From the NCBI RefSeq assembly GCF_017814975.1, contig NZ_JAGIQA010000024.1:62001-126000 (forward strand): a DNA stretch of 64,000 nt. Direction: 5' to 3'. The position numbers and the translations under genes are program-made. The stretch's first letter is position 1. Each line of letters starts with the position of its first letter. Positions 45,144-52,796 of the stretch are shown here, one piece after another. The DNA is from Cupriavidus consociatus. GTDB lineage: Bacteria; Pseudomonadota; Gammaproteobacteria; Burkholderiales; Burkholderiaceae. A model generated the notes under the pieces. The model did no database searches. It was not told where the DNA came from and saw nothing but the letters and a program-made list of their open reading frames with translations.

Positions 45144-46745
45144 TTACTTCTTCAGCTTGGTGACGGAGCCGAAGAAGCTGAAGAGGGCATCGCCGGCGAT
45201 TACGCCGCCGGCAAAGGCGCTCATCTCGGCCAGGTGCTTGTCGCCGCGCAGGCGCTGCACCACGAAGCGGATCAGCAGGCCCGCCAGCACCGCCCAGCCG
45301 GCCAGCGGCGAGGCGATCAGCATGCCGGTGGAAAGCAGGATGCCGAGCTGGCGCTTCGAGCCGCCGAGCCATTGCAGCAGCGCGCCGGGGATGGCCCAGA
45401 TCACCAGGTTGCGCGCGATCTCGGCCGACGAGCCGGCCTTGATCGATGCCGCATAGACACGGTCCACCGGCGGAATCAGGCCCTGCGAGAAGAAGGTGCC
45501 GTGGAACACGATCACCACCACCGCGGCCACGCCGAAGCCGACCATCGCCGCCAGGAACTGCTGCTTGCGGCCTGCGATCTCGGCTTCCATGTCGCGGCCC
45601 TCGCCGCGCAGCAGGTAGCCGGTCTTGAGGTCGTAGCCCATGTCGGCAAAGGCCGGGCCGGTGGCGGCCGAGAAGCCCACCAGCACCGCCAGCGCCGTCG
45701 GCGGGAAGCCGATCAGGATGCCGATGGTCAGCGTGATCAGCGCCACCGCGAAGGCCGGGAACCAGCCCGAGTGCATCGCCGCGATGCCGACGATCAGCTC
45801 GTGCACATAGGCGGCAAATGCGGCGTACAGCACGAACACGACCAGCATGCCGAGCGACATGTCCGACACATGCCCGGCCAGCAGCGAGATCAGCAGCGCG
45901 ATCGCCAGGTAGATGACAAAGCCGCCAGACAGGATGCGGCTGGCGCGCGAGGCCGGAACTTCGATGGTGCGCGCATCGGCCGCCGGGGCGTTGCGCGCAC
46001 GGCGGATTTCCATGGCCACCTGGAACAGCGCGACGATGCCCGCGCCGATCATCAGGCCATGCGGGATATAGGCCTTGGCGATATCGATCCCGGTCACCGC
46101 CACCGAATAACCGCGTACCAGCAGGCCGATGCCGAACATGGTCAGCGCCGCCAGGTTGCCCAGGAACGCCGCGCCGAACGCCGACATCGGCACGCCCAGC
46201 CAGGCGCCGCCCACGCCCACGGCAATGCCCAGGCCCAGGAACGCCGCCTTGCGGCCGCCGCGGTCGCCGGCCCAGATCGCCTCGGCGGTGGCGATGCCCG
46301 CCGGCCAGGTGCCGGTGGCCGGGAAGATCCTGCTGCCGAAGAGGAAGTACAGCATCGCCCCGTCGACGAACATGGCGATCACCGCGCCGATCAGCATCGG
46401 CGTGGCCAGCTCGGGCATGCCCATCGCATACGGCACGCCGATCGGGATCATCAGCGAGTTGGCGGCGCCGAAGGTGGCCGACGAGATCGCGGTCTGTACC
46501 AGGTTCTGCCGCTCCAGCACGCGGAAGCGCCGCGTGATCTCCAGCGGGATGCGCGAGAACACGATCGCGATCAGCGCGCCGATGATCGAGGTATTGGCCG
46601 AGATCCCGAGCGACACGATCAGCTGCATGCCGATCATGGCGCCGAATACCGACTGCGCCACCGATACCAGCAGCAGCAAAGGCTCCATAAAGCGCGACCG
46701 CGTCGCGGGCTGCGCCGCCACCGGCGCGTTCAGTTGTGTTGGCAT
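45144..46745 (-). CDS. OPT/YSL-family oligopeptide transporter
   Basis: About 533 residues with 14 or so membrane helices, the size of the OPT family. Recognisable parts are RFRVLERQNLVQTAISSATFGAANS (quoted in part), WPAGIATAEAIWAGD and the ADMGYDLKTGYLLRGEGRDM loop. OPT members carry oligopeptides or metal-chelate peptides by proton symport. The start at 46745 has GGAAG eight bases upstream; GTG at 46760 and ATG at 46751 are alternatives. It is the first structural gene of the peptide-type cluster and comes after the IclR regulator on the same strand. Confidence 0.85.
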   Translation of the reverse strand: MPTQLNAPVAAQPATRSRFMEPLLLLVSVAQSVFGAMIGMQLIVSLGISANTSIIGALIAIVFSRIPLEITRRFRVLERQNLVQTAISSATFGAANSLMIPIGVPYAMGMPELATPMLIGAVIAMFVDGAMLYFLFGSRIFPATGTWPAGIATAEAIWAGDRGGRKAAFLGLGIAVGVGGAWLGVPMSAFGAAFLGNLAALTMFGIGLLVRGYSVAVTGIDIAKAYIPHGLMIGAGIVALFQVAMEIRRARNAPAADARTIEVPASRASRILSGGFVIYLAIALLISLLAGHVSDMSLGMLVVFVLYAAFAAYVHELIVGIAAMHSGWFPAFAVALITLTIGILIGFPPTALAVLVGFSAATGPAFADMGYDLKTGYLLRGEGRDMEAEIAGRKQQFLAAMVGFGVAAVVVIVFHGTFFSQGLIPPVDRVYAASIKAGSSAEIARNLVIWAIPGALLQWLGGSKRQLGILLSTGMLIASPLAGWAVLAGLLIRFVVQRLRGDKHLAEMSAFAGGVIAGDALFSFFGSVTKLKK

Positions 46746-46820
46746 GGTCATGTCTTCCACCGCTCCCCGTAGTGTTGTCTGGTTTTGTGTGTTGTGCGCG
46801 CGCGTTGCGTGGGCGCGCCG

Positions 46821-47534
46821 CTATCGCAGAAAGCCCGCCACCGGGCCGATCGTCTTGCGCGCCGCGCGCAGCGCTTCCAGCAGCCGGGGCACGGCGTCGC
46901 GCGTCAGCCGCTGCAGCGGGCCGGCGATGGCAAGGGATCCCACCACCGCCCGCGTGTCACGGTGGTGCAGCGGCAATGCCAGCCCGGCCACCGTGGCCGC
47001 GGATTCCTCGCAGGTATAGGCAAAGCCGTCGGCGCGGACCTGGGCCAGTTGCGCGGCCAGTGCCGGCGCGGCGCCGGTCAGCTGCCGCCGGAACGCTTCC
47101 GGCTGGAAGGCCAGGATCGCCTTGGCATGCGCGCCGGCGTCCAGCGCGAAGCGCTGGCCCACCTCGATCGAAAAGCGCAACTGGTGCTGGCTCTGGGCGA
47201 TGTCTGTGCACAGGCCTTCGTGACCGTCCAGCCAGGACAGGAAAACCGTTTCGCCGCTTTCCTGCGCCAGCGCCTCCAGCGCCGGCTGGACCACTTCCGC
47301 TGGCGAAAACGTCTTGCGCATCACTTGCCCCAGCTCGAACCAGCGCAGCCCCAGCCCATAGCGGCCGACGCTGTCCTGCGTCAGGAAGCCATTGGCGGCA
47401 AACGTGGCGAGTGCGCGATGCACGACGGCGTGGTGCACGCCGCTTTCGCGCGCCAGTTCTCGCACGCCCCAACTGGGCTGCCGAGCGGTGAAATGGGTGA
47501 GCAGCGCCAGGGCGCCGTCCAGGGTCTTGAGCAT
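46821..47534 (-). CDS. IclR-family regulator of the peptide-type cluster
   Basis: 237 residues. N-terminal winged helix (LKTLDGALALLTHFTARQ, VRELARESGVHHAVVHRALATFAANGF) and IclR effector domain (SGETVFLSWLDGHEGLC, SIEVGQRFALDAGAHAKAIL). It precedes the OPT gene and is probably co-transcribed with or autoregulates the cluster. A series of alternating GTCTCT/AGAGAC hexamers lies just upstream of its start and fits an IclR operator. It is a close paralogue of the IclR gene at 50577-51332; the two differ only at scattered residues over most of their length. Confidence 0.92.
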   Translation of the reverse strand: MLKTLDGALALLTHFTARQPSWGVRELARESGVHHAVVHRALATFAANGFLTQDSVGRYGLGLRWFELGQVMRKTFSPAEVVQPALEALAQESGETVFLSWLDGHEGLCTDIAQSQHQLRFSIEVGQRFALDAGAHAKAILAFQPEAFRRQLTGAAPALAAQLAQVRADGFAYTCEESAATVAGLALPLHHRDTRAVVGSLAIAGPLQRLTRDAVPRLLEALRAARKTIGPVAGFLR

Positions 47535-47549
47535 GACTGAGTGCTTTGT

Positions 47550-47586
47550 GTCTCTATTTGAGAGACAACGTCTCTGATAGAGAGAA
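47550..47586. promoter_or_regulatory. alternating hexamer operator upstream of the IclR gene
   Basis: GTCTCT (47550-47555), AGAGAC (47561-47566), GTCTCT (47570-47575) and AGAGAG (47579-47584) form overlapping palindromes within 35 bases, 16 bases upstream of the IclR start codon. Several half-sites in a row are normal for IclR tetramers. Confidence 0.65.
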
Positions 47587-47714
47587 ATGCTAGGCCTCGC
47601 CCGGACCCGCAACAATCAGGGTTAACACGCAGACGCTTCCGCTGCCTGGGCGAATATCGACCATGCGCCGTTGCCTATACTTGGCGCAGACCGACTGCTA
47701 CTGGGGAGGCGCCC

Positions 47715-50519
47715 ATGGCTGCGGAAGACCACGGTTTCGGCGACGAAGCGGCCCGCATCGCGCATCGGCGCCGCCAGCTCGGCATCGGGCCGCGCACGCA
47801 CGAGGGCCAGCGCAACTGGGCGCTGGCGCTTTCGGGCGGCGGCATCCGCAGCGCCACGTTCTGCCTGGGCGTGATGCAGGCGATGGCGGGCACCGCCATG
47901 CCGGCCAGCACCGCCGCCGCCGCCGCGAACACCGCCACGAACACCGCCTCGAACAGCGAGGCGCCTCCAACTCCCGCAGCGAGCACCGCTGCCGCGGCGC
48001 AGACCGTGCCCGGACTGGCTTCGCTGCTGGCCCGGTTCGACTACCTGTCCACCGTCAGCGGCGGCGGCTACCTCGGGGCCTTCTTCGTCAGCCTGTTCGT
48101 GCCGGGTCGCCTGCGCCGCGACACCGGCCCGGTCCAGGCTGCGGCCGAGGCCTACCACACGCTCCAATGCGAGCCGCCGGGGCGCATCCACACCTCGGCC
48201 TCCTATGCCGCCGATCCCGGCCGCGGCGCGGTCGCGTGGCTGCGCGAGAACGGTCGCTACCTGTCGCCCACGGGCGCCGGCGACAACCTCTATGCCGCCG
48301 CGCTGGTGATGCGCAACTGGGTGGCCATGCACTTCGTGATCGGGAGCGCGCTGCTGGTATTGCTGTCCATGCTTGCGCTGCTGCTGCATGGCGCCGCGGG
48401 AGCGTGGTACGGCTTCGGACGCTATGAGATGGACCTACTGCACGATGCGCGGCAGGCCTTTAACCAGGGCGAGTGCGCGATCTGGTGGAGCCCCTGGCTG
48501 TGGCTGCCGCTGGCCACGGCGGTGATCGGCGCGGTGCCGCCCGGCCTGGCGTACTGGCTGGTCTACCCGCGCGCCAACGACCCGCAGGCGCCGGCGCGCT
48601 TTCTCAGCCCCGCGCCGCTGGTGGCGACACTGCTCGGCCTGCTGTTGCTGGCCGCCGCGCGCTGGTCGGAATGGCTTGGTGCGAACCTGGTCCCGGCGCA
48701 GCTCTTTGCCGCGCTGGGCGCGCTGACGTGGCTGGGCGTCCTGAGCTGCCTGGTGATGCTGCAAGGCGAGCCGCGCACCGTGTCCGGCTATCGCGTGCGC
48801 GCCACGCGTGCGCTGCGCACGGCGCTCACGCTGACGCTGTGGCTGGCGGCATTGGGCGTGGCCGATACCGCCGCGCGGACCGCCTACCTGTATGCCCATG
48901 CCGCGCATCATCCGTGGGGCGCGGCGCTGCCGGCGGGTGTGCTTGGCGTGCTGGTCTGGCTGGTGCGCTACGGCGCGCGCTGGCTCGACGAAGGCCGCAA
49001 GGGTAGCGCCGAGACCGCCTGGCGCGCGCTGTGGGCACGCTTGCCGGTCTCGCTGCTGGCCGGCACGGCAGCGGCGGTGCTGGCGCTGCTGCTGTTCGTG
49101 CTGTGGTCGTGGCTGGTGCTGTGGGTGCGCTGGGATGGCCGCGAGCCGGTCGACTGGCTGGTGTACGGCACGGCCTACACCGGGCCGGCGCTGGCAACGC
49201 TGACGGTCGTGGCGCTGGTGCTGGCGCTGGTCGCCGGCCGCTTTACCGGGTTCCTGAACCTTTCCACGCTGCAGCCCTTTTACGCGGCGCGCCTCACGCG
49301 CGCCTACCTTGGCGCGTCCAATGGCGAGCGCTTTGCCGCGCCCGATCCCGATCCGGTCGCGGACCGCCGCCGGCGCGCGCGCTTCAGCGTGGCGGAGCCC
49401 GTGCCCGGCGACCAGCTCGGCCTCAACGCCTACTACGATCCGCGCGTGCTGGCGCCGCTGCACCTGATCAACGTGACGCTGAAACTGACCGTCGATCCGG
49501 CCGAGCAACTGGTCCAGCGCGACCGCAAAGGCAAGCCGCTGTGCCTGGCGCCCGGCGCCAGCGTGGCCCAGCCCGGCGCCGCAACCACCATCGCGCCGGA
49601 TGCCTATGCGCGCTTCACCATCGACGGCTGGCAGTGCTGTCCGGATGCGTCATGGCCCTCGTCGGGCAAGCTGGCGCAATCGCTCACGGTTGGCGACTGG
49701 ATCGCCATCTCGGGCGCGGCAGTGTCAACGGGGCTGGGCCGGGCCACCACCCTCGGGACCTCGCTGCTGCTGGGCCTGGCCAACCTGCGGCTGGGCACGT
49801 GGTGGCCGTCGTACCCGGCCAGGTATGCGCGCCAGGGCGGACGCGAGGGCGAGCGGTGGCGCCATCCCGAACGCGCAACGCATCCGTGGCTGGCCGCCGG
49901 CATGTTCCGCACGCAGTATTACCTGGGGTGCGAGCTGAGCGCCCGCTTCCATGGCACGCGGCGCGGCTGGCAATACCTGGCGGACGGCGGGCATTTCGAC
50001 AGTACCGGTGTCTACGAACTGCTGCGTCCGGGCCGGGACGTCGCGCTGATCGTGCTGTGCGACTGTGGCGGCGACCGGGACTATCGCTTCGGCGACCTCG
50101 CCAACCTGATCCGCCTCGCGCGCATCGACCATGGCCTCGAGATCGTCGTCGATACCGAGGCCGCCACGCACCCGGTGCTGAGCCGCGTCTTCGGCGTGCC
50201 TGACGATTTCCTGCCGGGCGCGGCGGGCAGCGGCCCTGCCGCCGACAAATGCGCGGTGCTGCTCAACGTGTACAGCACCGACCCGGCCTGCGCGGCGCCG
50301 CGCGCGCAGGTCTGCCGCATCGTGCTGCTCAAGCCGCGGCTGGTGTCATGGGCGCCGGCCGACGTGCGGCACTATGGCGCCACGCATCCGGCCTTCCCGC
50401 AGGAAGGCACCATCGACCAGTTCTTCGATGAAGCGCAATGGGAAAGCTATCGCGCATTGGGCCATGCGATCGGCCAGCGCGTGCTTGGCGGCGATGTGGG
50501 CAAGGCGCTGCTGGGCTGA
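47715..50519 (+). CDS. large polytopic membrane patatin-like phospholipase
   Basis: 934 residues. The patatin/cPLA2-like catalytic parts are separated by membrane helices: the oxyanion loop SGGGIRSATF at 39-48; Ser115 in STVSGGGYLGAF as nucleophile (TVSGG rather than the usual GxSxG); and the dyad aspartate in DGGHF at Asp757-Gly758-Gly759. Between about 200 and 540 lie seven or eight membrane helices. A low-complexity Ala/Thr/Asn insert (about 58-96) splits loop and nucleophile. GGGAGG precedes the ATG. It may cut membrane lipids at the inner membrane; the order of domains is unusual for bacterial patatins. Confidence 0.82.
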   Translation: MAAEDHGFGDEAARIAHRRRQLGIGPRTHEGQRNWALALSGGGIRSATFCLGVMQAMAGTAMPASTAAAAANTATNTASNSEAPPTPAASTAAAAQTVPGLASLLARFDYLSTVSGGGYLGAFFVSLFVPGRLRRDTGPVQAAAEAYHTLQCEPPGRIHTSASYAADPGRGAVAWLRENGRYLSPTGAGDNLYAAALVMRNWVAMHFVIGSALLVLLSMLALLLHGAAGAWYGFGRYEMDLLHDARQAFNQGECAIWWSPWLWLPLATAVIGAVPPGLAYWLVYPRANDPQAPARFLSPAPLVATLLGLLLLAAARWSEWLGANLVPAQLFAALGALTWLGVLSCLVMLQGEPRTVSGYRVRATRALRTALTLTLWLAALGVADTAARTAYLYAHAAHHPWGAALPAGVLGVLVWLVRYGARWLDEGRKGSAETAWRALWARLPVSLLAGTAAAVLALLLFVLWSWLVLWVRWDGREPVDWLVYGTAYTGPALATLTVVALVLALVAGRFTGFLNLSTLQPFYAARLTRAYLGASNGERFAAPDPDPVADRRRRARFSVAEPVPGDQLGLNAYYDPRVLAPLHLINVTLKLTVDPAEQLVQRDRKGKPLCLAPGASVAQPGAATTIAPDAYARFTIDGWQCCPDASWPSSGKLAQSLTVGDWIAISGAAVSTGLGRATTLGTSLLLGLANLRLGTWWPSYPARYARQGGREGERWRHPERATHPWLAAGMFRTQYYLGCELSARFHGTRRGWQYLADGGHFDSTGVYELLRPGRDVALIVLCDCGGDRDYRFGDLANLIRLARIDHGLEIVVDTEAATHPVLSRVFGVPDDFLPGAAGSGPAADKCAVLLNVYSTDPACAAPRAQVCRIVLLKPRLVSWAPADVRHYGATHPAFPQEGTIDQFFDEAQWESYRALGHAIGQRVLGGDVGKALLG

Positions 50520-50545
50520 TCGAATCGCCTGAATGATGGCGATAA

Positions 50546-50569
50546 CGTTGGCCATAGCGTTGGCCATAG
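50546..50569. repeat. 12-bp direct repeat
   Basis: CGTTGGCCATAG occurs twice in tandem in the short gap between the patatin-like gene and a converging IclR gene. Confidence 0.7.
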
Positions 50570-50576
50570 CGTCGGA

Positions 50577-51332
50577 TCAACGCACGAAGCCGATCACGTC
50601 CTCCAGCCGGCCGCTGGCGTCGCGCAAGGCCTCCAGCAGCCGCGGTACGGCGGCCTCGTCCAGGCGCTGCTGCGGCCCGGCAATGGCCACCGAGCCCACC
50701 ACCGCGCTGCGGTCGCGCGACCACAGCGGCAGCGCCAGCCCGGCCACGCTGGCCGCGGCTTCCTCGCGGGTATGCGCCCAGCCGCGTTCTCGCACCTCGG
50801 CCAGCTGCTGCTCGATGCGCTCGCGGTCCAGCGTGGTGTGCGGGCTCATGCGTGCCATGCCCTGGCGGTAGACTTCGTCGCGGAAGGCATCGTCCTGGAA
50901 GGCGAGCATCGCCTTGGCATGCGCTCCCGCGTACAGCACGAAGCGCTCGCCCAGCTCGATCGAGAAACGCAGCTGGTGCTGGCTCTGCACCAGCCCCACG
51001 CACAGCCCTTCATGGCCGTCGAGCCACGACAGGAATACGGTCTCGCCGCTTTGCGCGGCCAGTTTTTCGAGTACCGGGCGCACGATCTCGTCCGGCGAGA
51101 AGCTCTTGCGCACCACCTGTCCCAGCTCGAACAGCCGTAGCCCCAGCGAATACTTGCCGGTGGCCGCGTCCTGCACCAGGAAGCCGTTGGCGGCAAAGGT
51201 CGCCAGCACGCGGTGCACCACGGCGTAATGCACGCCGCTGTGCTTGGCCAGTTCGCGCACGCCCCAGGTGGGCTGGCGCACGGTGAAGTGAGTCAGCAGG
51301 GCCAGCGCGCCGTCCAGTGTCTTGAGAGTCAT
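50577..51332 (-). CDS. IclR-family regulator, paralogue of the one at 46821-47534
   Basis: 251 residues, same layout as its paralogue: LKTLDGALALLTHFTVRQ, then VRELAKHSGVHYAVVHRVLATFAANGF, and the effector domain SGETVFLSWLDGHEGLC. The pair is visibly very similar, with a 14-residue insertion here (YRQGMARMSPHTT region). It is divergent from a luciferase-like monooxygenase gene, 199 bases apart, which is its most likely target, and converges with the patatin-like gene. Confidence 0.92.
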   Translation of the reverse strand: MTLKTLDGALALLTHFTVRQPTWGVRELAKHSGVHYAVVHRVLATFAANGFLVQDAATGKYSLGLRLFELGQVVRKSFSPDEIVRPVLEKLAAQSGETVFLSWLDGHEGLCVGLVQSQHQLRFSIELGERFVLYAGAHAKAMLAFQDDAFRDEVYRQGMARMSPHTTLDRERIEQQLAEVRERGWAHTREEAAASVAGLALPLWSRDRSAVVGSVAIAGPQQRLDEAAVPRLLEALRDASGRLEDVIGFVR

Positions 51333-51487
51333 CGATCGTTCCTTCGCATCGGGCTGAATGGTAAGGGCAAGCGGCGCGCGGCTCAATCCTTGCCGTCGGG
51401 AGATACCCACGCCGCCCGCAGGGCCGCAAATCCGTCGCCAGCACGATCCGCGCGGGCTCACTAACATAGCGAACCATCCGCATTGCA

Positions 51488-51520
51488 GCGGGCGGCGCGC
51501 GTGTGGCGTACGCCGCCCGC
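51488..51520. promoter_or_regulatory. inverted repeat before the monooxygenase start
   Basis: 10-bp arms GCGGGCGGCG and CGCCGCCCGC around a 13-base loop end 11 bases before the ATG at 51532. It could be an operator of the divergent IclR regulator or a translation-blocking hairpin. Confidence 0.45.
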
Positions 51521-51531
51521 CAGACCACAAC

Positions 51532-52572
51532 ATGAATCGCGACTCTCTCCCCGCCGGCAACGGCATCGCTTATTCGGTGCTCGACCTGGCGCCCATTCCG
51601 CAGGGCAGCGACGCCGGCCAGGCCATGCGCAACTCGCTCGACCTGGCGCGCCATGCCGAACGGCTGGGCTACCACCGCTACTGGCTGGCCGAGCACCACA
51701 ACATGCCGGGCATCGCCAGCGCCGCCACCGCGGTGCTGATCGGCTATGTCGCCAACGGCACGCAGACCATCCGCGTGGGCTCCGGCGGCGTGATGCTGCC
51801 CAACCATTCGCCGCTGGTGATTGCCGAGCAGTTCGGCACCCTCGCCTCGCTGTACCCGGGCCGCATCGACCTGGGGCTGGGCCGCGCACCCGGCACCGAC
51901 CAGGCCACCGCGCGCGCATTGCGCCGCCATCTGAGCAGCGATAGCGCCGACACTTTCCCGCAGGACGTAGAAGAACTGCAGGCGTATTTCGATGACGTGC
52001 GCCCCGGCCAGCGCCTGCGCGCCGTCCCCGGTGCCGGCCTGAAGGTACCGCTCTGGCTGCTGGGCTCGAGCCTGTTCAGCGCGCAGCTGGCCGCGGCAAT
52101 GGGGCTGCCGTTCGCCTTTGCCTCGCATTTCGCGCCGGGCTTCATGCGCCAGGCGCTCGACCTTTACCGCCGCACCTTCCGGCCCTCTGAATCGCTGGAT
52201 CGGCCGTACGTGATGCTGGGCTTCAACGTCTTTGCAGCGGACAGCGCCGACGAGGCGCGCCGCCTGTTCAGCTCGCTGCAGCAGCAGTTCCTGGCGCTGG
52301 TGCGCGGCACGCCGGGGCAGCTGCGTCCGCCCGTGGACGACATCGAGTCGCTGTGGACCGAGAGCGAGGCCGACCATATCCGCCGCTCGCTGGCGTGTTC
52401 GGTGGTGGGAGATCCGGAGACGGTGCGCGCGGGCATGCAGCGCTTTGTCGAGGACCTGCAGCCGGACGAGCTGATGCTGACCGGCCAGATCTACGACCAC
52501 CAGGCGCGGCTGCGCTCCTTCGAGATCGCCGCCGGCGCGGCGCGCAGCCTCAAGGCCAACGCCGCATTCTGA
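51532..52572 (+). CDS. luciferase-like (LLM class) flavin-dependent monooxygenase
   Basis: 346 residues, single domain of the bacterial luciferase fold. Typical parts: YSVLDLAPIPQGS, HRYWLAEHHNMPGIAS, PLVIAEQFGTLASLYPGRIDLGLGRAPG (quoted in part) and the late QIYDHQARLRSFEI. It is of the YhbW/group-1 type that uses FMN or F420. The substrate is unknown. Start ATG at 51532, without a good Shine-Dalgarno sequence and close after a GC hairpin. Confidence 0.9.
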   Translation: MNRDSLPAGNGIAYSVLDLAPIPQGSDAGQAMRNSLDLARHAERLGYHRYWLAEHHNMPGIASAATAVLIGYVANGTQTIRVGSGGVMLPNHSPLVIAEQFGTLASLYPGRIDLGLGRAPGTDQATARALRRHLSSDSADTFPQDVEELQAYFDDVRPGQRLRAVPGAGLKVPLWLLGSSLFSAQLAAAMGLPFAFASHFAPGFMRQALDLYRRTFRPSESLDRPYVMLGFNVFAADSADEARRLFSSLQQQFLALVRGTPGQLRPPVDDIESLWTESEADHIRRSLACSVVGDPETVRAGMQRFVEDLQPDELMLTGQIYDHQARLRSFEIAAGAARSLKANAAF

Positions 52573-52796
52573 GCATTCGGTATGGCGCACGCCGCACTTG
52601 CGACGTGCGCTTGCCGCCGTCTCGTCATTCCTGTTTGCCATTCTGGTTTGCATCTCGCCGATGCGCTCGGATACATTAGAAGGCCGAGACCAGACAGAGG
52701 CGTGGCCACTCAGGCACGCGCCCGCACAGTCCGCCCGATCCACCGCCCCCTCAGCAGACTCGCGGGGCCGACGGCAGCGACGACCAGGAGACAGCG

